Below are positions 34,356 to 43,342 of a DNA stretch of 64,000 bases, piece by piece (positions within the stretch are counted from its first letter, which is position 1; each line of letters starts with the position of its first letter). Under the pieces are notes generated by a model, which saw nothing but the letters and a program-made list of their open reading frames with translations, did no database searches and had not been told where the DNA came from. Made by a program: the position numbers and the translations under genes. Source of the stretch: GCA-2683135 sp964507445 (GTDB lineage Bacteria; Planctomycetota; GCA-002687715); contig CAZDQF010000020.1 of the NCBI GenBank assembly GCA_964507445.1, positions 30,222 through 94,221 on the forward strand. The letters are read 5' to 3'.

Positions 34356-35055
34356 CGTGATCACCGGAGAGCTCGGTTTCCGGGTCTATCCGCCCGTCCT
34401 TCAAGAACAGCACCCGGTCCGCGCCGGCTGCGTCGTATGGGTTGTGGGTGACCATGAGCACGGACCGCTCCTGATCGTCAACCGCTGCCCGGAGCAGCCT
34501 CATGACCTCCTCCCCGGTCTTGGTGGCCAGGTTCCCGGTCGGCTCGTCGGCCAGGATCAGGGGAGGCTCCATGACGAGGGCCCTGGCCACGGAGACGCGC
34601 TGGAGTTCGCCCCCTGACAGCTGATGAGGAGCGTGGTCCTTGCGGCCCTGCAGGTTCATGCGCTCCAGCAACGCGTCCACGCGGGAGGCCTCCGCCTGCG
34701 GGTCCCTCCCGTTGACCCTCAGCGGCAGCATCACGTTCTCGCCCGCGGTCAACTGGGGCATCAGGTTGAAGTTCTGGAACACGTAGCCGATGGAGGAGCG
34801 GCGCATGTGCCCGCGCTCTCCTTCAGGCAGCGCCGTCATCTCCTTCCCGTCCACGAACACCTGACCCGAGGTGGCAGGGAGGAGGCCGGCGGAGATGTGG
34901 AGCAGCGTGCTCTTACCCGAGCCGCTCTGCCCCATCACGGCGACGAACTCGCCCTTGGCGACGGAGAGGCTCACGTCGGTGAGCACGGAGAGTTCGCGCC
35001 CGCCGATGCGGAACACCCGTGTCAGAGAGCGGACATCCAGTACAGGTTGTGTCAT
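34312..35055 (-). CDS. ABC transporter ATP-binding protein (LolD/MacB type)
   Basis: The 247-residue ATPase shows the Walker A GQSGSGKST, Q-loop VFQNFNLMP, signature LSGGELQRV, Walker B LILADEPTGN and switch VTHN. These, with length and the LolD-like ending, place it in the MacB/LolD branch that energises FtsX-type permeases. The ATG at 35055 begins the conserved MTQPVLDVRSLTRVF strand; an upstream in-frame extension lacks similarity. It overlaps the permease by 44 bases. No adaptor gene is next to it. Confidence 0.94.
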   Translation of the reverse strand: MTQPVLDVRSLTRVFRIGGRELSVLTDVSLSVAKGEFVAVMGQSGSGKSTLLHISAGLLPATSGQVFVDGKEMTALPEGERGHMRRSSIGYVFQNFNLMPQLTAGENVMLPLRVNGRDPQAEASRVDALLERMNLQGRKDHAPHQLSGGELQRVSVARALVMEPPLILADEPTGNLATKTGEEVMRLLRAAVDDQERSVLMVTHNPYDAAGADRVLFLKDGRIDPETELSGDHDAAAVLDRLKELGI

Positions 35056-35260
35056 GTCTGGGGAAGCAGTCAGCTCGAGAGCGCGAGCCACCGCGGCCGC
35101 TGGGATCTTGTACCACAACGAACCACCTCGGAGCGACGCTGGAGTCGGGACTGACCGATGGTCAGGTGGTGGTGAAGGAGACAGCGGTCACCGGGTCGGG
35201 ATCGCCGCCTTGCAAGCTCCTTTGACGTCACCGTCGTGATCGCGATTGAAGGAAGCCCTG

Positions 35261-36834
35261 CTAATTGACTATCCAGGAGCTGCCGTCCGAGAACGGGAAC
35301 GTGAGGCTGGTCCATCCCCCCGCCGGCAAGCCCGAGGTCGACATCTCGTAGATGGCGTCGCTGGCGACTCCCGCCTGTGCGCCTGCGCCGAGGTTGCCGA
35401 TGATCGTCCCGGCGGCGGTGCCCCCCATGGGGCCCGGGTCGGTGCTGCCTCCTCCTCGCGAGATGCCCATGATCGACTGGAACGTGTGAGTCGGGTCCGG
35501 GAGGTAGTTGTCGATGATGGTCTCGCCGGCGGAGGTGAACGTGATGTCGACGCTGTTGGCCGATCCGGTGTTCAACGCGCTGGGGACTCCCTGGAACGAC
35601 ACCCGCACGTCCGTTGCAGTGGCCGATACCGAGACGGACCCTCCGAGGTTGGGCGAGAAGTCGGTCCATACCCCGGCTCGCGGCATCCACGTCAGGTATT
35701 GAGTGAAGCTGGGGCTGGGGCTGGCCGTGGGGAACTGGAAGTAGACCTCGCCGTTCGAGTGGACCCAGAACGTCGTGTACGTCGTCCCGTAGAAGGTGAT
35801 GCCCGGCATGGTCCCGCAGTACGGGCTGTTCTGGTACGCGCTGTAGGCGACGGCGTCATCCCCCAGCGCGAGGTTGACAGGGGTGCCGGACGCCAGGATC
35901 GAGATCTCGACGGGTTGTGAGAGTTGGAACCCGTCGGGGTGACCGCAGGGCCGGTGCCGGTGCCCTGCAAGCCGTCGATGTCGAGGGACGACTCGGGGCT
36001 GTTGACTTCCCACGGATTCAGGGGGCAGGCCGGCCCGCCGAGCTCCCACGACAGGATCTCGTTGAGTTGATTCAAACCGCCCGTGCCGCCCGTGAACCCG
36101 ACGTAAGCGGTTCCGTTCGGCAAATTGAGGCCTGCGATCGGGTTGCCGGTCAGGTTCGTGCCACCGGTCAGGAAGTCAAACGCGACGCTCAACACGGGGA
36201 CCGCGGTGTCGTCGAGGAAGATGTCCAGTGTCCCCGGAACGTAGCGTATGCACATCGTGTGGACCTGCCCGTCCGACAAGTTGGTGGCAGGGCTGACACG
36301 ACCGATCGAGTAGTACTCGTCGGCGCCGTTGGCGGTGGTGGGGATCGTCGGGATGAGGTGCACGCTGATGTGGTTCGCGTCCGGGTCCCCGAAGCCGCCG
36401 TTCTGATAGGTGTCGAGTTCGACGACGAGCAGGTTGGCCATGGTGTTCGTTGGCACGAGCGGTTGGCTGGTATAGCCGAGGGAGCCTCCGCCCTGAGCCA
36501 GGGCGGCCGTGCCGGCGACGTCGTCATGGACGATGAACGTCATTCCGTCGGCGCCTGATCCGGTCGGCGTGATCCGGAATTCGAAGGTCGTCAGGAATCC
36601 CGACGTCACCGACTGCTGCGACTGAAACCACGCGCTCCCGGCCTGGCCATTCTGGGCGGGGGTGATCATGAGCGCGTTTCCCAGCTGTGCGGCGGCGCCG
36701 TTGAGGGTCATCCCTACCGTGGCGCTGAAGTCCGGGTAGGAGATCTGTGCCGGGGCCGCATTGCCCAGCCCGAACAGGATGACGGACAGGACGGCGCAGC
36801 ATCGACGCGCCGGTGTCAACGGAAGGGACGGCAT
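35261..36834 (-). CDS. Exported L-type lectin / nidogen-like protein, split by a one-base frameshift
   Basis: The first part (36834 down to about 35940) has a signal peptide and a legume-lectin-like domain (MTFIVHDDVAGTAALAQGG, NLLVVELDTYQNGGFGDPDA), which binds sugars with calcium. The remainder continues in another frame (from about 36000 to 35261) and encodes a nidogen-like beta domain (ITFYGTTYTTFWVHSNGEVY, QSIMGISRGGGS) like the one ending the subtilase at 1629. The frames join at the G run 35936-35939: one extra base there gives T-P-D-G-F-Q-L and a single 525-residue protein. Homopolymer sequencing error is the simplest reason; a recent mutation is the other. Confidence 0.75.
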
Positions 36835-37011
36835 GGCTGACCTCCAGAGAGACGGAGTGGGTCGAAGCGTACAATCCTACTACAGGCCAGGCATCGGCGG
36901 CGGTGGTGCACGAGTCTGCCGTTTCGAGCGTGGCCGACCCTGCTCGAGGAACGGTCAGCGAGCTCGCTGACTAGAAGCACCGCATGGTGGCGACACGGTC
37001 GTCATGTGCGT

Positions 37012-38640
37012 TCAGCTCGGAGCACCGCGGTCGCTCTCCAGGACCTTTCGAACCATGCGGCCCAGATCCTGCATCGCCATGGGCTTGGCGATGAAGTTGT
37101 TGTCCACGTCGAGGGCCTCGGCGTTCGCTTGATCTTCGGCCGGATAGCCGGACATGTAGAGGACCTGCATATCCGGCCGATCCTCCCGGATGCGGGCGGC
37201 CAACTCGCGGCCGTTCATCTCAGGCATCACCATGTCGGTGAGCAGCAAGTGGATCCGTCCCTGGTGTTCCTCACTCATTCGTGCGGCATCCGTGGGCAGT
37301 CCTGCCTCCATGACTCGGTAACCCAGACGAGTCAGGGTCTGGCCAAGGAGGCGTCGGACTCGATCTTCGTCATCCACGATGAGGATCGCTTCATTGCCCC
37401 GTGACTCGTCCCGTGCCCGACCCAGGTGCGATTCCCTGACCTCGGTCCTGGTTGGTGCCAGCGGAAGGAAAACCGAGAAGGACGTCCCTTCTCCCACCTC
37501 GCTCTCCACATGGATCGAACCGCCGCTCTGGGCCACGGTCCCGTACACGGCGGCCAGTCCGAATCCGGTCCCCTTGCCCGTGTCCTTTGTGGTGAAGAAC
37601 GGTTCGAAGATCCGGGGGAGGTCTTCCGCTGCGATGCCGCAACCGTTGTCTCTCACCCGAAAGAGCACGCGATCTCCCGTCGGGTCCTCCACGCAACCCG
37701 ACGAGTCCCCCCGGTTCATCCGCACCCTCCGCGTGTGGATTTCGATGCGGCCGGTGCCACCCAGAGCGTCGCGAGCGTTCACCACCAGATTGACCAGCAC
37801 CTGTTCGAATTGCGCAACGTCCAGCTTCACGCGCGGCAACGCCGACGCCAGGGATGTCACCAGGTCAATGCTGGACGGGACGAGCCGTCGCAGCATCTTG
37901 ATGGTGTCGGAGATCAGCTTGTTGAGGTCCGCCACCAGGGGGACCATGGGATGTTGCCGGCTGAAGGTCAGCAGACGGCGGGTCAACTCGGCGGCGCGCT
38001 CGGCGGCCAGGCACATTTCGTTAACGCCGTCGGCGAGATCCGGCTTGACATGGTCGCTCTCGCGCACGAACTCGCCGTAGCCCATGATCACCGTGAGGAG
38101 GTTGTTGAAGTCGTGGGCGATGCCCCCAGCGAGCATGCCCAACGCCTCCATCTTCTGTGATTGGTGCTGCCGAACCTTCGACTCCCTGAGCTCCTCCTCC
38201 GCGGTCTTCTGTAGCGTGATGTCACGGGTCGATCCGAATACGACAAGGACGCCATCCTCGCGGCGGTTGACCCGCATGCGTTCTTCGAGCCATCGCAACT
38301 CCCCGGACTTGGTGACGATGCGAAACTGGTGTTCCGAAATCCCCTCGGGGCCCTTGACTCGACCAAGCGCGAACGACAGGTCGTCCGGGTGCACCAGCCT
38401 CTGCAGGCCGATGTCGGAGAACTCCTCGGTGCCGTAACCCGTCAGCCGTTCGAACGACCCCGTGATCCACTCGCGATGGGAGCGACCATCGGGATACTCC
38501 AGCCGCATCCAGCAGCAATCGGCGGTGAGCTCGGAGACCGCCCTCAGGCGGCTGGCCAAGGTCTCCCAGTTGGGCGCGGAACCGGTCCCTTCTTGGTCCC
38601 CCTCGATCGGGTCATCCCCGGGTTGGTTCGGTTTCCCCAT
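37012..38640 (-). CDS. PAS-containing hybrid sensor histidine kinase with receiver domain
   Basis: The 542-residue protein has a PAS domain (about 30-150, HPDDLSFALGRV, FGSTRDITLQK). A histidine-kinase core follows: His176 in GGIAHDFNNLL, N box VNARDALG, G boxes DNGCGI and GTGFGLAAVYG. The C-terminal receiver domain (about 416-540) has its acidic pair in LIVDDED and the phosphate-accepting Asp469 in LLLTDMVMPEMNG. It has no membrane segment, so it senses a cytoplasmic signal. Partner regulators are not next to it. The ATG at 38640 is the start used; an in-frame GTG lies 18 bases upstream and neither has a good ribosome site. Confidence 0.9.
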   Translation of the reverse strand: MGKPNQPGDDPIEGDQEGTGSAPNWETLASRLRAVSELTADCCWMRLEYPDGRSHREWITGSFERLTGYGTEEFSDIGLQRLVHPDDLSFALGRVKGPEGISEHQFRIVTKSGELRWLEERMRVNRREDGVLVVFGSTRDITLQKTAEEELRESKVRQHQSQKMEALGMLAGGIAHDFNNLLTVIMGYGEFVRESDHVKPDLADGVNEMCLAAERAAELTRRLLTFSRQHPMVPLVADLNKLISDTIKMLRRLVPSSIDLVTSLASALPRVKLDVAQFEQVLVNLVVNARDALGGTGRIEIHTRRVRMNRGDSSGCVEDPTGDRVLFRVRDNGCGIAAEDLPRIFEPFFTTKDTGKGTGFGLAAVYGTVAQSGGSIHVESEVGEGTSFSVFLPLAPTRTEVRESHLGRARDESRGNEAILIVDDEDRVRRLLGQTLTRLGYRVMEAGLPTDAARMSEEHQGRIHLLLTDMVMPEMNGRELAARIREDRPDMQVLYMSGYPAEDQANAEALDVDNNFIAKPMAMQDLGRMVRKVLESDRGAPS

Positions 38641-39050
38641 AGGATTGTCTGCCGTCACTCCCCATCCAGCCCACCCATGCGTCGCGGATTGTACCTCTCG
38701 TTGGCGGCGACGTCCCCTTGTCGGCATGGCTCATCAACTTCGAGACGCGCCGGTCTCCCAAGGCGCGGAATGTCACGTGCGGGACGAAGAATGCGAAGGG
38801 CTCGGTGCCGCTGACGACCTCCTCCAATCAGGAGCTCTCGCGACGCTCCACGGCGAGTTCGCGCTGCTCGGTCTCGGTGACCGCTGCCACCAGGTCCGGC
38901 TCGTTGCGCGTTGAAGAGAGATACAGCCGCCAGTTGCTCTGGATGGGCGAGGGGAGGAAGCGGTGGCGGAGCTCCACACGAGGGTCACCGTGAGCGTGCA
39001 CGGGAGGTGGTTCCTGGATGGGTCCCTCTCGTGACCGACCATCCATGCCC
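38612..39050 (-). pseudogene. Possible decayed coding stretch between the kinase and serine hydrolase genes
   Basis: The region 38641-39096 has no confident gene. On the minus strand one frame keeps strong third-position GC (EPDLVAAVTETEQRELAVE, then a TGA at 38828-38830, then EEVVSGTEPFAFFVPHVTF) and runs into the kinase start. I cannot match it to a family. No GGTC-loop hairpin follows this TGA, so I regard it as a remnant rather than a selenoprotein. It could also be chance in GC-rich DNA. Confidence 0.25.
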
Positions 39051-39096
39051 GTGTGGCAGGCGATGAGAATCCGAGCTGAAACCGCCGCGTCCCGCG

Positions 39097-40266
39097 TCAA
39101 CGAGCGCCGCCACGGACCGCGGGGCGGATGATGTCCCGGAGCGCACCGGTGGTGCTCTTGCTGGGCCGGTCGTGGATGTTCCACGCGTTGAAGACGACGA
39201 CGAGGTCGAGGTCGGGGATGACGATCGGGAACTGGCCGCCGTAGCCGCTGCCCTGGTAGGCGACGGCACGTCCGTCCTCGGCGGCGACCCACCACTGGTA
39301 TCCGTAGGCGGAGTCCGGTCTGCCGGGGGCGGAGCCGAGGGTGACGTGCGGCTCGACCGATTCCTCGACCCAGGATTCGGAGACGACGCGGCGTCCGCGC
39401 CAGGTCCCCTTCTGCAAGAAGAGCTGGGCGATGCGTGCGAGGTCGCGGGGTGCGAGATAGAGCCCGCCCTCGGTGTCGATCTCGCCGCAAGGGGTCTCCT
39501 TCCAGAACCACTCGGTGATGCCCAGGGGTTTGAACAGCCGCTCCGCGGCGTACTCGTCGATGCGCCTGCCGGTGGCCACGCGGACGATCTTGCCGATGAG
39601 GACGCTGGCTCCGGAGTTGTAGTTGAACCGGGTGCCCGGGTCCTCGCTCATGGGCTGCGCCAGCACATAGCGGACCCAGTCTTGGCTGGACTCGAGCTGG
39701 ATGCATGAGTTCGCCGGGTCCTCGTAGGAGATCGATTCATCCCAGGCGATCCCGCTGCGCATGGTGAGGAGGTCTTGCAGGGTCATGGCGCGTCGGCGCG
39801 GGTCGGAGAGGTCCGGCTCGTATTGCGAGAAGAACGACATCGCCGGAGCCTCCACCCCTCCTGGTATGCGACCCTCGTCCATGGCGATGCCGACGCAGAT
39901 GGAGGTGATCGACTTGGTCACCGACTGGAGAGTGTGGAGCCGAGTGCCCTGGTAGTAGGGGTGCCACGACGGGTGGTCGTAGTCGTAGGCATGATCTTCG
40001 GGGTCGTAGGGCTTGGAGATCTCGACGTAGTCCCGTTGGAAGTGATGGTCGGCCACGATCTTCCCCCCGCGAGCGAGCAGGAAGTGATCGACGTTGCCGT
40101 AATGCCCGGCCTCGATGTCGGCGACGAGCTCGACGATGGCCGCCTCGTCCACACCGGCTTCCTCGAAGGTCGTCCGGTGCCAGGCGTGCCGCTGCCCGGA
40201 TCCGGCGCAGCCGAACAAGAGGAAGGCGAAGCAGGACACCGAAAACCTGACGTAGAGACGACTCAT
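39097..40266 (-). CDS. Serine hydrolase lipoprotein (beta-lactamase class C / PBP-like)
   Basis: The 389-residue protein has a lipobox (FAFLLFGC, Cys20) and a class C beta-lactamase-like fold. The nucleophile is Ser115 in SVTK (S-x-x-K with Lys118), the Y-x-N motif appears as YNS in RFNYNSGAS, and a late GSGYGGQ stands where the family has the HTG/KTG loop. Family members include esterases, D-aminopeptidases and 6-aminohexanoate-dimer hydrolases, and this one has the LHTLQSVTKSITS context common in the last group. Substrate cannot be assigned. The ATG at 40266 has GGAGG five bases upstream. Confidence 0.88.
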   Translation of the reverse strand: MSRLYVRFSVSCFAFLLFGCAGSGQRHAWHRTTFEEAGVDEAAIVELVADIEAGHYGNVDHFLLARGGKIVADHHFQRDYVEISKPYDPEDHAYDYDHPSWHPYYQGTRLHTLQSVTKSITSICVGIAMDEGRIPGGVEAPAMSFFSQYEPDLSDPRRRAMTLQDLLTMRSGIAWDESISYEDPANSCIQLESSQDWVRYVLAQPMSEDPGTRFNYNSGASVLIGKIVRVATGRRIDEYAAERLFKPLGITEWFWKETPCGEIDTEGGLYLAPRDLARIAQLFLQKGTWRGRRVVSESWVEESVEPHVTLGSAPGRPDSAYGYQWWVAAEDGRAVAYQGSGYGGQFPIVIPDLDLVVVFNAWNIHDRPSKSTTGALRDIIRPAVRGGAR

Positions 40267-40461
40267 GAAGACCTCCGGGGACACCAGGTAGCGCTACGGG
40301 GTGCCATGATAGCAATGGCCTCGGCGTCGGCGGTTCCCTGACCCCCGTCCGTCCGGAGGACCAACGAGGGGCCGGGTATCCGCGCATCAGGACCCCGGTG
40401 GTTAAGATCTTGCCGGGCCGCTCGCGGAGCGGTGCGTTCGATTCCATGTCGAGGGGGAAAC

Positions 40462-41250
40462 ATGGGCTGGCGTCTTGCTGAAGATGAACACCGGAGGTTC
40501 GAAGAGGACGGCTACCTCATCGTCCCGAGCCTGTTGTCCGCGGAGGAGACGGCGTGCCTCCGAGATCTCTGCGAGCGCGACGCAGCGGTGGGGGCGGACG
40601 CCCTGGAGCGTCGGGATGGATCGGGAGAGGCGGCCGTGCTGACGGTGCGCAATGAGCTCAAGGACGACATGTACAGCGCCGTGGCTCGAAGTGAGCGGGT
40701 GGTGCGCGCCATGGAGGCGGTCCTGGGCGGGGAGGTCTATCACTATCACCACAAGCTCATGCTCAAGGAGCCCCGCAAGGGAGGTGTCTGGGAGTGGCAC
40801 CAGGACTATGGGTACTGGTACAAGAACGGCTGCCTCTTCCCGCTCATGGGGAGCTGCATGATCGCCATCGACGCGGCCACCCGGGAGAACGGGTGCCTTC
40901 AGGTGATCCGCGGGTCTCATACCCTGGGGCGCCTGGAGCACCGCAAGGACGGAGACCAGACCTGCGCTGAGCGCGACCGTGTGGTGCACGTGCTGCGCCG
41001 CATGGAGCACCGTCACGTGGAGCTGGCCCCCGGGGACGCCCTGTTCTTCCACTGCAACCTGCTCCACCGATCCGAGCGCAACGAGAGCGACGACCCGCGC
41101 TGGTCCCTGATCTGTTGCTACAACGCCGCCCGCAACGATCCGTTCCGGGAGCATCATCATCCTCGGTATTCGCCCCTGGAGGTGTGGCCGGATGAGCGCG
41201 TCCTGGAGGCGGGGGTCAGGCATCGGGCTGCGGTGGAGGGGGACTCGTGA
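40462..41250 (+). CDS. Phytanoyl-CoA dioxygenase (PhyH) family oxygenase
   Basis: The 262-residue enzyme is a non-haem Fe(II)/2-oxoglutarate oxygenase. The metal triad is visible as His113-x-Asp115 (EWHQDYGYW) and a distal His near 202 (FFHCNLLHRS), with the conserved Arg in a following strand. Members hydroxylate small molecules; substrate is unknown. It is the first gene of a three-gene operon in which each stop overlaps the next start by four bases, and the next two genes are Gfo/Idh/MocA oxidoreductases. That suggests a pathway for a sugar- or inositol-like compound. Confidence 0.9.
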   Translation: MGWRLAEDEHRRFEEDGYLIVPSLLSAEETACLRDLCERDAAVGADALERRDGSGEAAVLTVRNELKDDMYSAVARSERVVRAMEAVLGGEVYHYHHKLMLKEPRKGGVWEWHQDYGYWYKNGCLFPLMGSCMIAIDAATRENGCLQVIRGSHTLGRLEHRKDGDQTCAERDRVVHVLRRMEHRHVELAPGDALFFHCNLLHRSERNESDDPRWSLICCYNAARNDPFREHHHPRYSPLEVWPDERVLEAGVRHRAAVEGDS

Positions 41251-42317
41251 TTCGCGTCTGCGGCGTCAACTTCGATCACATGCACATGGGGGACAACCTC
41301 CGTCTGGCCCACGCTCATCCCGGAGTGGAGGTGGTGGGGGTGTGCGATGAGGATCCCGCCCGTATGGCGACCGTCGTCGAGACCTTCGGCATCGACGAGG
41401 AACGCGTCTTCACCGACTGGCGCCGGTGTCTCGAGGAGGCCCGGCCGGACCTGGTGATCCTCTGCCCTGCCACCGCGAGGCACGCGGAGTACGTGCACGG
41501 TGTGGCGGACTTCGGCGCTCATGTGCTGCTGGAGAAGCCGTTCGCCGCGGACGCGGGGGAGGCCGTGTCCATGACCCGGGCCATGGAGGCAGCGAACCGT
41601 CTGCTGGCGATCAACTGGCCGCTGACCTGGGTGCCGGCCCATCGCATGGCCAAGCAGCTCATCGACGAAGGGGCCATCGGGGCGGTCCGGGAGGTCCGCT
41701 TCTATGACGGCAACCGGGGGCCGCTCTGGCACCTGGCGGACAAGGTGGAGACGTCTCCCGAGTTCGTCGCCGCAGAGAAGGGGCGCTCCTGGTGGTACCA
41801 GACCGAAGCGGGGGGAGGAGCCCTGCGTGACTACCTGGGCTACGGCACCACCCTGGGCACCTGGTTCATGGGGGATGTGGAGCCGTTGGAGGTCACCTGC
41901 GTCACGGATCAGCAGGAAGGCCTGGAGGTGGACGAGCACGCCGTCGTGGTCGCCCGTTACGCGTCCGGGTTGTGCACCTTCGAGACCCGTTGGGGCACCT
42001 TCACCGATCCCTGGACCCACCAGCCCCAGCCCAAGTGCGGGTTCGTGATCGTCGGGTCGGAGGGCACCATCAGCAGCTACGACTACGAAGACGTGGTCAC
42101 GGTCCAGACACGCGAGGCCCCGGAGGCCCACCCGGTCCCGGTGGCGACGGTGGAGCCGCCCTGTCAGGACCCGATCCAGTACATGGTGAGCCGCATCGAG
42201 TCCGGGCTTCCCGTGGACGGCCCGCTCTCACCGCGGATCTCCCTCATGGGTCAGCGGATCGTTGACGCCGCCCTGCGGTCCGCCAGGGAACGACGCACGG
42301 TAGGACTGGAACCATGA
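41247..42317 (+). CDS. Gfo/Idh/MocA-family oxidoreductase
   Basis: The 356-residue protein has an N-terminal Rossmann domain (GVNFDHMHMGDN, VVGVCDEDPARM) and the family's catalytic-lysine motif LLEKPFAAD. The C-terminal alpha/beta domain (about 125-340) begins WPLTWVPAHRMAKQLIDEG. Members use NAD(P) to oxidise or reduce sugars and cyclitols. The glycine-rich loop is modified (GVNFDH in place of GxGxxG), so cofactor affinity may differ. The GTG start at 41247 overlaps the PhyH stop (GTGA). Confidence 0.9.
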   Translation: MIRVCGVNFDHMHMGDNLRLAHAHPGVEVVGVCDEDPARMATVVETFGIDEERVFTDWRRCLEEARPDLVILCPATARHAEYVHGVADFGAHVLLEKPFAADAGEAVSMTRAMEAANRLLAINWPLTWVPAHRMAKQLIDEGAIGAVREVRFYDGNRGPLWHLADKVETSPEFVAAEKGRSWWYQTEAGGGALRDYLGYGTTLGTWFMGDVEPLEVTCVTDQQEGLEVDEHAVVVARYASGLCTFETRWGTFTDPWTHQPQPKCGFVIVGSEGTISSYDYEDVVTVQTREAPEAHPVPVATVEPPCQDPIQYMVSRIESGLPVDGPLSPRISLMGQRIVDAALRSARERRTVGLEP

Positions 42318-43342
42318 GCGACCCGCTGGAACTGCCCTATCTGCCGCCCGTCCCACGAGGTCCCGTGCCGGGGATCGCGCTGATCGGTTGCGGCGGGATC
42401 TCGGAGCGCCACCTCACCGCCTATCGGGACGCCGGTTGGCCCGTGCGTGTGTTGTGCAGCCGCGACATCAAGAAGGCGGAGTCTCACCGCGAGACGTTCT
42501 TCCCGGACGCGGAAGTGACCTCGGACTGGCGCGAGGCCATCGGCCACGATGACGTGGGCGTCGTGGACGCCACACCTCATCCTCCAGAGCGGGTGCCCAT
42601 CGTCGAGGGCGCCATCGAAGCGGGCAAGCACGTCCTCTCCCAGAAGCCCTTCGTCAACGACCTGGAGACGGGGGAGCGCCTCTGCGACCTCGCCGAGGCT
42701 CACGGGGTCAAGCTGGCGGTGAACCAGAACGGCCGCTTCGCTCCTCACCTCTCGTGGATGCGCTGCGCTGTCCAGCAGGGCCTGATCGGACAGGTCGCGT
42801 CCGTTGACGTGAGCATTCACTGGGATCACAACTGGATCGCCGGCACGGTGTTCGATCACACGCCTCACCTCTTGCTGTTCGACTTCGGCATTCACTGGTT
42901 CGACTTCGTCCAGAGCGTCCTGGGAGACCGGACCATGGACGCCTGTGACTCGGCGGTGAGGCGGAGCCCGACGCAGCGCGCGTTGCCGCCGCTCCTCGGC
43001 GAGGCGGTCATGCGGTTCCCGGATGCGCGGGCGACCCTGCTGTTCAATGGGGACAGCCCTCACGTGGCCCGCAACCGCACCGTGATCACCGGTACGGAGG
43101 GGGCCTTGTTCAGCGACGGTGTGGATCTGCAGACGCAGACCGTGACGCTCCACAGGCCTGGCGGAGACCACACCCCGGAGCTCCGAGGCCAGTGGTTCCC
43201 TGATGGCTTCCGCGGCACCATGGGCGACCTGCTCTGCGCCATCGAGGAGGACCGTGAGCCTCTCTGCGGCGCTCGCGAGAACCTGCGCTCACTTCAGCTC
43301 TGCTGGGAGGTGATCGGGATCGACCCGGACCCCGTCACCTGA
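42314..43342 (+). CDS. Gfo/Idh/MocA-family oxidoreductase
   Basis: The 342-residue product has a normal dinucleotide loop (IALIGCGGISERHL), the family motif LSQKPFVND in place of EKP, and a C-terminal domain with FDFGIHWFDFV. The Glu-to-Gln change before Lys-Pro is common in family members. It overlaps the previous gene by four bases (ATGA) and runs eight bases past the stop of the convergent gene at 43335, so the two 3' ends overlap. With its two partners it probably converts one sugar-like substrate; the substrate is not readable. Confidence 0.9.
   Translation: MSDPLELPYLPPVPRGPVPGIALIGCGGISERHLTAYRDAGWPVRVLCSRDIKKAESHRETFFPDAEVTSDWREAIGHDDVGVVDATPHPPERVPIVEGAIEAGKHVLSQKPFVNDLETGERLCDLAEAHGVKLAVNQNGRFAPHLSWMRCAVQQGLIGQVASVDVSIHWDHNWIAGTVFDHTPHLLLFDFGIHWFDFVQSVLGDRTMDACDSAVRRSPTQRALPPLLGEAVMRFPDARATLLFNGDSPHVARNRTVITGTEGALFSDGVDLQTQTVTLHRPGGDHTPELRGQWFPDGFRGTMGDLLCAIEEDREPLCGARENLRSLQLCWEVIGIDPDPVT

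Noticed and set aside
38612..39050. A third in-frame TGA (38828-38830) as selenocysteine
   Set aside because: The flanking sequence matches no family I know, and no hairpin with G in the first loop positions follows at the right distance.
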